A stretch of DNA of 64,000 nucleotides from Dactylosporangium fulvum. GTDB lineage: Bacteria > Actinomycetota > Actinomycetes > Mycobacteriales > Micromonosporaceae. The position numbers and the translations under genes were made by a program. Of this stretch, positions 26,879 to 34,975 are shown piece by piece (position 1 is the stretch's first letter; each line of letters starts with the position of its first letter). The DNA lies in contig NZ_CP073720.1 of assembly GCF_025137375.1 (NCBI RefSeq), positions 8,332,501 through 8,396,500 of the forward strand, read 5' to 3'. Under the pieces are notes generated by a model, which saw nothing but the letters and a program-made list of their open reading frames with translations, was not told the origin of the DNA and did not search any database.

Positions 26879-27952
26879 GTGAGGCTAGGTCTCCTTGTGC
26901 TGATACTCGGGCTGGCGGGCTGCTCCGCCACGCCTGCTGTTCCGTCCCCCGCGCCCTCGTCGATCGCGCCGCCGGCCTCCCCGGCCGCCCCGCCGTCGGC
27001 ACCGGCCCCGGTCGACCTGCGGCTCACGTTCGCCGGCGACGTGCACTTCATGGATCGCACCGCGGCCCTGCTCAAGAACCCGGCGACCGCCTTCGGCCCG
27101 ATCGCACCCACGCTGGCCGACGCGGACCTCACGATCGTCAACCTGGAGACCGCGATCACATCACGCGGCGAGCCGGAGCCGAAGACGTACCACTTCCGGA
27201 CCACGCCGGCCGCGATCGACGCCCTGAAGGCGGCCGGGATCGACGCCGTGAGCATCGCGAACAACCACACCCTCGACTACGGCCGTGCGGGGCTCCTGGA
27301 CACGCTGGACGCGCTTTCCGCGGCCTCCTATCCGGCGTTCGGGGCCGGCCGGAACGCCGACCAGGCGTACGCACCCTGGATCACCACCGTCCGCGGCGTC
27401 CGCATCGCGGTCCTCGGCTTCAGCCAGGTCAACGAGCTGGCGTCGAGCTGGGCCCCCGGCCCGGACCGGCCGGGCGTGGCCATGGCGTTCGACACCACCC
27501 GGGCGGTCGCCGCCGTCACCGCCGCCCGCCGCCAGGCCGACCTGGTGATCGTGTTCAACCACTGGGGCGACGAGGCCAGCAGCTGCGCCAACAGCGCCCA
27601 GAAGAATTTCGCCGGCAAACTGGCCGCGGCCGGCGCGGACGTGATCGTCGGCGCCCACGCGCACACCCTGCAGGGCTCCGGCTGGCTGGGCAGCACGTTC
27701 GTGGCGTACGGGATGGCAAACTTCCTCTGGTACGGCACGTCGAAGAGCACCGAGACCGGCGTCCTCCGCCTGACGGTCCGCGGCCGCTCGGTCGTCGACA
27801 CCGAGTTCCTGCCCGCCGTGGTCTCGGACACAGGCCAGCCCAAACTCCTGACCGGCCCCGCCGCGACCAGGCTCAGTCAGCGATACGCCAGCCTGCGCAC
27901 CTGCACGGACCTCTCCCCAGCCCCTTCCGGATCTCCAGCTCAGACCCCATGA
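26879..27952 (+). CDS. CapA-family lipoprotein (poly-gamma-glutamate/metallophosphatase fold)
   Basis: 357 residues from GTG 26879. Lipoprotein signal with lipobox LAGC (Cys at about 15), a Pro/Ser-rich linker, then the CapA metallophosphatase-like domain. Its metal motifs are FAGDVHFMDR, NLETAIT, ANNHTLDYG, FNHWGDE and GAHAHTLQG. CapA proteins in Bacillus help attach or export poly-gamma-glutamate; in actinobacteria their substrate is unclear. Anchored to the outer face of the membrane. Flanked by identical inverted tRNA-Gly genes. Confidence 0.85.
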   Translation: MRLGLLVLILGLAGCSATPAVPSPAPSSIAPPASPAAPPSAPAPVDLRLTFAGDVHFMDRTAALLKNPATAFGPIAPTLADADLTIVNLETAITSRGEPEPKTYHFRTTPAAIDALKAAGIDAVSIANNHTLDYGRAGLLDTLDALSAASYPAFGAGRNADQAYAPWITTVRGVRIAVLGFSQVNELASSWAPGPDRPGVAMAFDTTRAVAAVTAARRQADLVIVFNHWGDEASSCANSAQKNFAGKLAAAGADVIVGAHAHTLQGSGWLGSTFVAYGMANFLWYGTSKSTETGVLRLTVRGRSVVDTEFLPAVVSDTGQPKLLTGPAATRLSQRYASLRTCTDLSPAPSGSPAQTP

Positions 27953-28041
27953 CGCGCCGAAATCCGGATACCGGTTTGGCAGGGGGCTAGGGGGTCGGCT
28001 AAAGTTTGCATCCGTCGCCGGGAGTGGTTCGGCCCGGCGGT

Positions 28042-28114
28042 GCGGACGTAGCGCAGCTGGTAGCGCATCACCTTGCCAAGGTGAGGGTCGCGGGTTCGAA
28101 TCCCGTCGTCCGCT
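28042..28114 (+). tRNA. tRNA-Gly (GCC)
   Basis: 73-base cloverleaf identical to the minus-strand copy at 26735-26807, anticodon GCC. First of three clustered tRNA genes (Gly, Cys, Val) in one orientation, 15 bases before tRNA-Cys. Confidence 0.95.
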
Positions 28115-28129
28115 CGGGATAGTCACCAC

Positions 28130-28200
28130 GGTGGGGTGGCCGAGAGGCGAGGCAACGGCCTGCAAAGCCGTGTACACGGGTTCAAATCCCGTTCCCACCT
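28130..28200 (+). tRNA. tRNA-Cys (GCA)
   Basis: 71-base cloverleaf: acceptor GGTGGGG, anticodon stem ACGGC/GCCGT around CTGCAAA with anticodon GCA, T-loop GGTTCAAATCC. Lies between tRNA-Gly and tRNA-Val. Confidence 0.95.
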
Positions 28201-28234
28201 CGAGACGCCGCACCACCCGTGGGGCACTCAGTAA

Positions 28235-28306
28235 GGGCGATTGGCGCAGTGGGAGCGCGCTTCCTTGACACGGAAGAGGTCACTGGTTCAAACCCAGTAT
28301 CGCCCA
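28235..28306 (+). tRNA. tRNA-Val (GAC), integration target
   Basis: 72-base cloverleaf: acceptor GGGCGAT/ATCGCCC, anticodon loop TTGACAC with anticodon GAC, T-arm ACTGGTTCAAACCCAGT. Its 3' part from the anticodon arm on is duplicated at 43815-43863, which marks it as the attachment site of the integrated element. The gene is intact at this end. Confidence 0.95.
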
Positions 28307-28311
28307 CGCAG
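28263..28311. repeat. attL core repeat
   Basis: 49 bases beginning CCTTGACACGGAAG within the tRNA-Val anticodon arm and extending 5 bases past the tRNA. Matches 43815-43863 except at one base (C 28303 versus T 43855), which lies in the acceptor stem. Integrase crossover probably occurs inside this repeat. Confidence 0.9.
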
Positions 28312-28314
28312 GTC

Positions 28315-28347
28315 AGAGGCCCGGTCGACACAGTCGACCGGGCCTCT
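28315..28347 (+). terminator. Hairpin terminator after tRNA-Val / at element left end
   Basis: Fifteen-base perfect stem (28315-28329 with 28333-28347), loop ACA. Terminates the tRNA transcript and may also serve the integrase gene, which ends on the other strand at 28376. A different hairpin of the same design follows the right repeat. Confidence 0.8.
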
Positions 28348-28356
28348 GCTTATGTC

Positions 28357-28376
28357 TGAGTGCCCAACTGAGTGCC
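28357..28376. repeat. Putative arm-type integrase site, left
   Basis: GAGTGCC-N5-GAGTGCC within a 20-base segment that recurs exactly at 43700-43719, near the other end inside the element. Direct short repeats at both inner ends of an integrated element are what arm-type sites of a tyrosine integrase look like. It runs up to the integrase stop codon. Confidence 0.55.
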
Positions 28377-29515
28377 TACGCTCCGAAGATCTTGTCCATC
28401 GCCACCGCCCCGTTCAGTAGGACCGGGCGGAGCTCGTGGCGGTAGACCGCCTCCGTGACCCGCGTGCCGGCGTGACCCATGAGATCGGCGATCTCCTCGA
28501 TCCGCATTCCCCCGCTGGACAGCAGCGACACGAAGCTGTGCCGTAGCTCGCGCGGCGTCCAGTTGTGATCCGTCAGTCCGGCCTTCCTGGCGACCGCCCG
28601 GAAGGCGCGCCGGACGTTGGCCGCGTCCAGTGCCGCGCCGCTCGACGTCGAGAACACCAGGTCGGTCTCCTGCCAGTCCGGGCGGTCCTTGCGCTGCTTC
28701 GCCTGGTGCGCGGTGAGCGCCACGACGCACCGGGCCGGGATGGCAAGGGTGCGCCGAGACTTCTTGGTCTTGGTGTCCCCACCGGCCCGGACCGACCGCC
28801 ACACCTGGATGGATGGCGGGATCGGCGGGTCGACGTCGTCCAGGCCGACGAGGTCGACGTGCGCCCACGTGAGCGCCCGCAGCTCCTCGGTTCGCGCGCC
28901 GGTCAGCAGGGACGTCACGATGTACGCCTCTGCCGGCGCACCCTTGGCCGCGTCGAGCAGCGCGCTTGCCTGCGCGAGCGTGAGCGACCTCGACGGGCGG
29001 CCCGGTTGCCCGGTCGGCACGCCACATAGCGCCACGACGTTGCGCTTCACTTTGTCCCGGGCCATGGCGCGGGTGACCGCCCGGTTGAGGTAGTTGTGCA
29101 GGTTCTGCAGGGTCGCCGTGCTGAGCGTCTTGGCCTTCGCGGCGAGCCACTTGTCGACGTCACTCGCGCTCAGGACGCGCAGCTTCCGGGCGCCCAGGTC
29201 GGGGATGATGTGGGTGTTGCACATCCCCGTGCACTTCGTCACGGTCGCCGCTGACCGCCCGTTGAGGCCGTAGGCCAGCCAGTCCCGGACCGCGTCGGCA
29301 ACGGTGTAGTTCTGCGGCGCGATGGCGAGGCCGTCTTCGTGGTCGCGGAGCACCTCCTTCAGCTTGGCTCGCGCTTCCGTCTTGGTCTTTCCGCTCCCCC
29401 GGCGCATGATGCGCTTCCCTGCCGGCGTGTAGCCGACCACGACGGCGGCGATGAACCGCTGTCGGTCTTCGTCCCAGTAGAGGCTTCCCTCGCCTCTACC
29501 TCTGCGCGCGGTCAC
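28376..29515 (-). CDS. int: Tyrosine recombinase integrase
   Basis: 379 residues from GTG 29515, overlapping the excisionase stop (GTGA). N-terminal arm-binding part GSLYWDEDRQRFIAAVVVGY, SAM-like core-binding domain at about 70-160, catalytic domain after 175. Catalytic residues visible: Arg208 (TGARTEEL), Arg325 in PRELRHSF where the usual first His is Arg322, His348 (MGHAG) and nucleophile Tyr358. Catalyses site-specific recombination between attP and tRNA-Val. Adjacent to attL as is usual for AICEs. Confidence 0.95.
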   Translation of the reverse strand: MTARRGRGEGSLYWDEDRQRFIAAVVVGYTPAGKRIMRRGSGKTKTEARAKLKEVLRDHEDGLAIAPQNYTVADAVRDWLAYGLNGRSAATVTKCTGMCNTHIIPDLGARKLRVLSASDVDKWLAAKAKTLSTATLQNLHNYLNRAVTRAMARDKVKRNVVALCGVPTGQPGRPSRSLTLAQASALLDAAKGAPAEAYIVTSLLTGARTEELRALTWAHVDLVGLDDVDPPIPPSIQVWRSVRAGGDTKTKKSRRTLAIPARCVVALTAHQAKQRKDRPDWQETDLVFSTSSGAALDAANVRRAFRAVARKAGLTDHNWTPRELRHSFVSLLSSGGMRIEEIADLMGHAGTRVTEAVYRHELRPVLLNGAVAMDKIFGA

Positions 29516-29706
29516 GCGGCCTCCCGTTCGAGCAGCGCGACGTACTCGGAGATCGCGCTGTCCGGCACGAGCCGGGCGCGGCCCTGCTTGACGGTGCGGA
29601 GACGACCGGCCCGGATCTGCTCGTAGATGACGGTCCGGCTGATGCTGAGCTGCTCCATCGCCTCGGGGATCTTCCAGAGCGCTTTGCGGGTGGCGACGGT
29701 GGTCAC
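29512..29706 (-). CDS. xis: Excisionase-like helix-turn-helix protein
   Basis: 64 residues from GTG 29706, overlapping both the upstream DUF3631 gene (stop at 29703) and the integrase start. A MerR-type excisionase fold is indicated by ALWKIPEAMEQLSISRTVIY then EQIRAGRLRTVKQGRARLVP. Expected to direct the integrase toward excision. Translational coupling on both sides ties its production to replication genes and integrase. Confidence 0.88.
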   Translation of the reverse strand: MTTVATRKALWKIPEAMEQLSISRTVIYEQIRAGRLRTVKQGRARLVPDSAISEYVALLEREAA

Positions 29707-30956
29707 GCGACACCTCCGATGCGTCGGACGGCGGGGGTACCCGTCCCATCCGTCCCAGGCTCGTTTTCGCTGCTTACGGCCGGTACGGATGGTTTGGCCG
29801 GTACGGCTTGACCCGTACCGGGGTCGGCATCCGTACCGTCGCTGACCTGCGAAGACGATGCTGGTACGGGTGGGACGGTTCGGTCTGGGCAGTAGCGCTT
29901 CCACGCGTCGGTGAACGCCTCGCGGTGGTAGCCCTTGGCCTGCCCGACGGGGAACCGGATGGTCGCCGAACTGATGCCGAACTCCCGCAGCAGGTCACCG
30001 AGGCGCTTGCCGGTCATCCCGGCCGGACCGAAGCCCTGCCACGGGCCTTCCGGGTCGTCGTTGAGCGTGGCGAGCAGCTCGGCCGTGGTCGCGGCGCCCG
30101 GGTCGCCGAGCGTCGTGAACGCGGTCCGGATGTCGGCCAGGAGCCGCACGCGGGTCGAGACGTGGCCGGTGTCCTCGGCCTCGGCGGTGAGGACGGTCGC
30201 GGCGGCCCTGCCACGCGCCGGCCAGCTGCCGCCCGCGAGGTCTGCGACGGCGATCAGCGGCTCCCACGTGTCGGCGGCGCGGTCCTCCAGGGGCATCGCG
30301 GGCTCCGCGCGCTCCAGCTCGGTGAGATGCCCCCGGAGCCACTGGAACAGTTCGCCGGCCACCTTCCGCAGCACCGGCCCGTCGCGGCGGTGCCGGTACG
30401 GCGCTACGAACTCGCCGGCCATCCGCCGGCGCATCCGCACGACCACGGCGCGGTCTTCGATGGTGTCGGGCATGGCGCCGATCCCGGCGAGTGCCGCCAT
30501 GGCGAACGTGGGGATCTTCTCCAGCCGGTGCGCGTTGCTGTCCCAGCGGATCGCGGGCCGGTTGCGCTGGTGTCCGGCGTTGAGCAGCCCGCGGAGGTCC
30601 TCGTTCGCCTCGGCGTTCTTCCCGCCGAAGATGGTGTCGGCCTCGTCCACCAGGAGCGTGGGCGGCTCATCGGTACCGATGGCGCGGTACACGGCGGCCG
30701 ATGAGGCGTTCACGGTCATGAGCGGGTTGCAGCACATGCCCTCGACCACGTCGAGGAGCCGGGATTTGCCGCAGCGCTTCTCCGGCGCGCGGATGACCAG
30801 CCGGGGCGCGTGCGCCCATGCGGGCATGGCGTGGGTCGCGGCGATCCACAGCACGACCGCGTCGATGGCCTCGGGCGACGGGAGCACGACGTAGCGGGTG
30901 ATGACGGCGTGCAGGCGGTCGAGGATCGCGGCGCCGTCAACGGGTTCGGTGGTCAC
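29703..30956 (-). CDS. DUF3631 domain ATPase/helicase-like replication protein
   Basis: 417 residues from GTG 30956, overlapping the primase-polymerase stop (GTGA). P-loop APEKRCGKSRLLD and Walker B LLVDEADTIFG lie in the first third. The DUF3631 domain occupies about 190-370 (WEPLIAVADLAGG, LLADIRTAF, GMTGKRLGDLLREFGI). The last 45 residues are Pro/Ser/Thr-rich and disordered. In AICEs this pairs with a primase-polymerase as the replication initiator set. The coding DNA for the tail contains repeated GGTACGG-like words. Confidence 0.85.
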   Translation of the reverse strand: MTTEPVDGAAILDRLHAVITRYVVLPSPEAIDAVVLWIAATHAMPAWAHAPRLVIRAPEKRCGKSRLLDVVEGMCCNPLMTVNASSAAVYRAIGTDEPPTLLVDEADTIFGGKNAEANEDLRGLLNAGHQRNRPAIRWDSNAHRLEKIPTFAMAALAGIGAMPDTIEDRAVVVRMRRRMAGEFVAPYRHRRDGPVLRKVAGELFQWLRGHLTELERAEPAMPLEDRAADTWEPLIAVADLAGGSWPARGRAAATVLTAEAEDTGHVSTRVRLLADIRTAFTTLGDPGAATTAELLATLNDDPEGPWQGFGPAGMTGKRLGDLLREFGISSATIRFPVGQAKGYHREAFTDAWKRYCPDRTVPPVPASSSQVSDGTDADPGTGQAVPAKPSVPAVSSENEPGTDGTGTPAVRRIGGVA

Positions 30957-31819
30957 GCTGCCACTCCTTCGTCTCGGAAGCCGCCGGTGATGGCGGCGCG
31001 GGTCTCGCGGTCGGTCTGTCCGGCGCTGATTCCGGCGTCGTACAAGGCGTTCAGCGCGTCGCGGGTGCTGATGGCGTTGGCCGCGACCATGCGGGCGACG
31101 CCTCGGGCGGAGCCGTAGAGGGTGGCGCGGCGGCGGCCCTTGGGTGCGCGGCGGATGGTGTCGAGCAGGGAGCGCAGCAGCGCGTCGGGGGATGAGATGC
31201 CCCCGGCCGGCGTCGAGCTCGGCGCCCTGGTCGTGCTCGCCGACGCCTCGGCGGCCGGCGCGGGTCGGCAGGCGGTGACGAGGGCCGGGGGCATCTCGAC
31301 CACCGGCCGGTCGCCGATCCACCGGTACGGGCGGCCGGTGCGCGGGTGGATCGACGGCGGCGCCACGACGTAACCGCCGTCGCCCCGCACGTCGATGCCC
31401 TCGCCGAGGCGCCCCTGACTGTTCAGGACGGCCGTTCCCGGGTGGCGGTAGTACAGGTGCCAGCCGCCGCTTCCTGTGACGACACAGGCCGTTTCCGGCA
31501 TGAGCGCCGCGTCGAGGGCGCCGCCGTGGCCCGGGTCGATGTCGACGACCACCAGACCGGCGACCGCGCCGGTGCGGACCGCGAGCAGCCCGTCGGACTG
31601 CGCGGCGACCATCGCGGTGACGCGCTGCGGGTCGAGCGTCGCGGCGTAGAGGCCGTGGCAGAACATGCAGGGGCACGCGTCGCGGTCGTGGTCCGGCCCG
31701 GCGGTCCGGCAGCCGTCGCAGTTGGCGATGGGGCGCTTGCTGCGGCCGAGCAGGAAGACCGGCCAGCCGCGCTCGATGTAGTCGATCGCGTTGCGCAGCA
31801 ACGCTTGTGAGTCAGCCAT
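30953..31819 (-). CDS. Bifunctional primase-polymerase (AEP fold)
   Basis: 288 residues from ATG 31819. Prim-pol motifs: RGWPVFLLGRSKRPI near the N-terminus, VVVDIDPGHGG with catalytic Asp pair at about 93-95, GSGGWHLYYRHPG (motif II His) and GIDVRGDGGYVVAPPS. A cysteine/histidine cluster, ANCDGCRTAGPDHDRDACPC in part, may hold zinc. The C-terminal 90 residues are helical. With the DUF3631 protein it should replicate the excised element. Overlaps the preceding small gene by 8 bases. Confidence 0.9.
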   Translation of the reverse strand: MADSQALLRNAIDYIERGWPVFLLGRSKRPIANCDGCRTAGPDHDRDACPCMFCHGLYAATLDPQRVTAMVAAQSDGLLAVRTGAVAGLVVVDIDPGHGGALDAALMPETACVVTGSGGWHLYYRHPGTAVLNSQGRLGEGIDVRGDGGYVVAPPSIHPRTGRPYRWIGDRPVVEMPPALVTACRPAPAAEASASTTRAPSSTPAGGISSPDALLRSLLDTIRRAPKGRRRATLYGSARGVARMVAANAISTRDALNALYDAGISAGQTDRETRAAITGGFRDEGVAA

Positions 31820-32102
31820 TGCGGATGCCTCCCTTGGGTCGGGCGCTGGCACGGGTCGCCCGCTCCAGCACACGCGTGAGGTCGGTGGTCAGGTCGAGGA
31901 GCTGGCGGCGCGCGTACGGCTCAGCGGCGGCGAGCGCGACCGTGAGGGTCACCTCGGCGTGCTCCCGGCCGTCGGCGGCGCGTACGCGGATGAGCAGCGC
32001 CCGGCCGAGGCCGGGGACGTCGACGGCGAGCGGGTCGGCGCGGTGCTCGCCGAGGCCGCACCGGTGTCCGCCGGCGCACCAGTCGGGGTGCCAGCGGTTC
32101 AT
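31812..32102 (-). CDS. Small AICE protein with Cys/His N-terminus
   Basis: 96 residues. N-terminus HPDWCAGGHRCGLGEHRADP has a Cys/His pattern that could bind zinc, followed by VTLTVALAAAEPYARRQLLDLTTDLTRVL. It resembles small proteins commonly found between the replication and transfer genes of AICEs; function unknown. Overlaps both neighbours by a few bases, so co-translated. Confidence 0.6.
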   Translation of the reverse strand: MNRWHPDWCAGGHRCGLGEHRADPLAVDVPGLGRALLIRVRAADGREHAEVTLTVALAAAEPYARRQLLDLTTDLTRVLERATRASARPKGGIRNG

Positions 32103-32344
32103 CGGGTGCCCTTGCGGCGCTCGTTGCTGAGGTACGTGTAGATGCGGCGGCCGATGCGGACACGGCGGCCGGTGCCGTCGCAGCGGGGGCAGAGCCGGAA
32201 CATGCGGCGGGAGAGCGGGTTGCGGAGCTTGCCGTCGCCCTTGCAGCGGCGGCAGGCGCCGAACGGGAAGATCGCGCAGGCGAGCAGGTAGTACGCTGCG
32301 TAACCGGCCGTGGCGAGGCTAGCGAGCGTGACGAGGGACCCCAC
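32099..32344 (-). CDS. Small membrane protein with two CxxC motifs
   Basis: 81 residues from GTG 32344, supported by AGGAGG 7 bases upstream. One membrane helix (residues 5-30) followed by FGACRRCKGDGKLRN and RLCPRCDGTGRRVRIG, a paired CxxCxGxG zinc knuckle as in DnaJ. Common in pSAM2-like elements; no proven function. First gene of the minus-strand replication/integration operon. Confidence 0.65.
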   Translation of the reverse strand: MGSLVTLASLATAGYAAYYLLACAIFPFGACRRCKGDGKLRNPLSRRMFRLCPRCDGTGRRVRIGRRIYTYLSNERRKGTR

Positions 32345-32427
32345 GGAATGCCTCCTGAAGGCGTTTTGAGGGTGCAAGAGGTCGGCGCAGCTAGGGACTA
32401 GTGCGCTGATCAGGTATGAGATGTGGT

Positions 32428-32477
32428 GCTAGCGGGGGTGCTAGGTCTAGCGGAGGGTGCCGCTAGACCTAGCGGCC
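32428..32477. repeat. CTAGCGG/CCGCTAG repeats with perfect 14-bp hairpin after traB
   Basis: GCTAGGTCTAGCGG (32440-32453) and its complement (32460-32473) form a perfect stem with a 6-base loop. A further CTAGCGG copy lies at 32429-32435. The cluster is 18 bases past the translocase stop codon. It could be the translocase terminator or a binding site for plasmid transfer; no T-run is present. Confidence 0.6.
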
Positions 32478-32490
32478 CGTTCGGGGTGGT

Positions 32491-34671
32491 TCAGGCGGCG
32501 CTGTCATCCTTGCGTCGGTTACGCTCCGCGACCGCATCGGCCACGGCAGTGCGGTCGATGCCGCGCCGGTTGGCGCCCTTGCCGGTGACCGGGTCGGTGC
32601 CCCACACCTGCGTCGTGGTGATGCCGTACGGCTTGAGCGCGGCGCCGAGCTGGTCGCGGGTGAGGTCGGCGTACACCTCCGGCCGTAGCGCGGTGAGCCG
32701 CTCCACGAGCGTCTCGGCCCACAGCTTCGGCTCGTCCGCGCGGAACAGCCCGAGCAGGTCTTCGAGCAGCGTTTCGCGGCGGGCCGAGGGCGCCTCGGTG
32801 GTCTGGCCGGCGGCGTGACCGGTGAGCGTGCCGGCGGTCTGCCGGGCGGCGTAGGCGCGGGCGGCGAGCTTCTCCACGGTCGGGCCGTCGAGGTAGAACG
32901 TCCGCACGATCTGCGCCTCATCGGCGGCGCCGACCAGGTACCCGACGCCCTTGTCCTTCTTGGCGAACATCGTCGCGCGGATGCCGTTGCGGTACGCCGA
33001 CGTGCCGAGCACCATGTCGTTTTCGAGCTGGCCCATGACCCGCAGGCAGTACCGCGTGCCGACGTTCGCCGAGACGCCGGTCGGCAGGCTCTTGGCGTCG
33101 GGGCGCTGGGTGGCGAGCAGCAGGATCACGCCCAGGGCGCGGCCAAGCTTGATGATCTTCTCCGCCAGCTCGCCGGCTTCCTTGCCGAACTCCGGGTGGG
33201 AGAACAGCTCCTGGCACTCGTCCAGGCCGGTGACCAGCCAGTGCAGGCCCTTGACGCGCCGGGCGAGGTCGGGCGTGACCTTGTTGTCGGGGCAGACGTC
33301 CTTCGGCAGACCCTTGATGAGCGCGGCCCGCTTCTGGCACTCGGCGCGCAGGTCCCGCAGCGCGAGCAGCGCGGCCTCCACGGTGTCGTCGTCGGCGCCG
33401 GACCCGTAGCGGGCGCAGACCTTGGCAAGCGGGTCGAGTCCGCCGGTGCCCTTCAGCTCGTACGCCCACACTTCGGCGTGCGGGTCGAGCGCGGCGACCA
33501 GCATGGGCAGCTGGATGGCGGCGGTCTTGCCGTAGCCGGGGATCGAGCCGATGAGCAGGTTCGTGTACGGCAGCTCCATGTCGACGGTCCGGCCGCGCGG
33601 GTCGGTGCCGAACGGGAACGGCTTCGCCATGTCCACCGTGCTCGCCTTGAGCAGCGGCCACGCGACCTGACGGGCGGCGGCCATCGGCTGGTCACCGACC
33701 CACAGCACGAGCCGGGACGGGCTGATGTCGGCGTTGCCCTCCGGCCACACGCACCCGAGCGGGCGGCCGAGGCCGGACGCGAGCTTGTCGCGGCGGTCCA
33801 TCACCTCGCCGATCGTGACGCCGGGCGGCAGGTCGACGTCGGCGCGCCAGCCGGGACCGTCCCGGGTGATCGGCGCCGGGAAGCTGATCGCGCGGTCGCC
33901 CTGCTTGGCGATGGCCTGGTTGATCCCGGCGACGCCGAGCACGCCCAGCGCCCGCACCACGATGTCGGAGGTCAGCTTCGCCACCTGCGTGCCGACCACG
34001 GCCCGGTCGATCAGCGGCCGATCCGCCGGCGCACCCGCGAGGCCGAACACGACCACGGCCGCGGCGAGGGTCGCCCACCGTACCCACGACGGCGCCAACG
34101 CCAGGCCAATGCCCCCGATCACGACGGCGATGAAGACGACCAGGGCGACGATGCCCCGCCACCGCACCCGCCGGTCACGCTGCCGCGACAGGTGCAGGTA
34201 CTGCTCCGCGTTCTCGGTGCGGACCGTGGCCTGCCGGACCGGTTCGGCCTCCAGGTCGAACAGCCATCGGAACGCCCCGCCGAGCGTGCGGAACAGCCCG
34301 ACCGGCGCGCGCAGCGCCAGCTTCCCGGCGTACTTCGGCAGCCTGAGCGCGTGGTACGCGGTGACGTGCGCGGCGTACCCGGCGGCCCACATGACCACGT
34401 CGCGCAGCTCGGCGCGGGAGCGCAGCCATGCGGGCAGCAGCGGCCGGCGCTGCGCACCGCGCCGGTCGAGCTTCGGCGTGCGCTGCGCCTGCGGCGAGTC
34501 GACCAGCACCGGGCCGGTGTCGTCGTCCAGGTCGGCGCTGTCGTCGGTGCGGTTGCGGCGGTCGCGCGCCGCGTCGAGGTCGACCACGTTCGCCACGTCG
34601 GCGACCTCGTCCTCGTACTTGGACCAGTTGAACCCCTCGGGGTGCTCGCGGTCCGGTTCGTTGCTCGTCAT
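32491..34671 (-). CDS. FtsK/SpoIIIE-type conjugal DNA translocase (TraB-like)
   Basis: 726 residues from ATG 34671. An N-terminal charged region is followed by membrane helices at about 173-193 and 198-213. The FtsK motor has Walker A GSIPGYGKT at 375-383, Walker B WLVTGLDECQELF and sensor ATQRPDAKSLP. The C-terminal 130 residues end in a winged-helix-like part (LTRDQLGAALKPYGITTTQ) that in TraB proteins reads short repeats of the clt locus. Moves double-stranded DNA between mycelia without a relaxase. A proper ribosome site (AGGAG) precedes the start. Confidence 0.92.
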   Translation of the reverse strand: MTSNEPDREHPEGFNWSKYEDEVADVANVVDLDAARDRRNRTDDSADLDDDTGPVLVDSPQAQRTPKLDRRGAQRRPLLPAWLRSRAELRDVVMWAAGYAAHVTAYHALRLPKYAGKLALRAPVGLFRTLGGAFRWLFDLEAEPVRQATVRTENAEQYLHLSRQRDRRVRWRGIVALVVFIAVVIGGIGLALAPSWVRWATLAAAVVVFGLAGAPADRPLIDRAVVGTQVAKLTSDIVVRALGVLGVAGINQAIAKQGDRAISFPAPITRDGPGWRADVDLPPGVTIGEVMDRRDKLASGLGRPLGCVWPEGNADISPSRLVLWVGDQPMAAARQVAWPLLKASTVDMAKPFPFGTDPRGRTVDMELPYTNLLIGSIPGYGKTAAIQLPMLVAALDPHAEVWAYELKGTGGLDPLAKVCARYGSGADDDTVEAALLALRDLRAECQKRAALIKGLPKDVCPDNKVTPDLARRVKGLHWLVTGLDECQELFSHPEFGKEAGELAEKIIKLGRALGVILLLATQRPDAKSLPTGVSANVGTRYCLRVMGQLENDMVLGTSAYRNGIRATMFAKKDKGVGYLVGAADEAQIVRTFYLDGPTVEKLAARAYAARQTAGTLTGHAAGQTTEAPSARRETLLEDLLGLFRADEPKLWAETLVERLTALRPEVYADLTRDQLGAALKPYGITTTQVWGTDPVTGKGANRRGIDRTAVADAVAERNRRKDDSAA

Positions 34672-34761
34672 GCTGGAGGTCTCCTGACTTCCTGATGGAG
34701 GGACGGGGACCGGTGCGCGGCCGAGGGTTCCTAGGCCACGGAGGCCGCGCACCGGGCAGAG

Positions 34762-34929
34762 CTAGTCGAGCGGCCCGCAGGTGTGCTCCGGCTGGGAGCC
34801 GTGGCAGCCGCAGGAGAGGTAGCCGCCCACGTCGGTCAGCGGGTCGGTCGTGTCGACGTCGTCGGTGTTTTCGGGGGCGGGGATGTCGGCGGCGGCCCAC
34901 AGGAGCAGCAGCGCGGCTTCGGCGTCCAT
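34762..34929 (-). CDS. Small cysteine-rich AICE protein
   Basis: 55 residues, MDAEAALLLLWAAADIP at the start and SCGCHGSQPEHTCGPLD at the end; a Cys-Gly-Cys-His plus Cys pattern may bind metal. ATG 34929 is preceded by AAGGAG with 7 bases of spacing, which supports real translation. The codons are G/C-ending throughout. Lies between the iteron region and the translocase gene on the same strand. Function unknown. Confidence 0.6.
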   Translation of the reverse strand: MDAEAALLLLWAAADIPAPENTDDVDTTDPLTDVGGYLSCGCHGSQPEHTCGPLD

Positions 34930-34975
34930 GTCGGTCTCCTTGTCGTCAGGCGGCGTGCAGGACGGGGACGGACGT

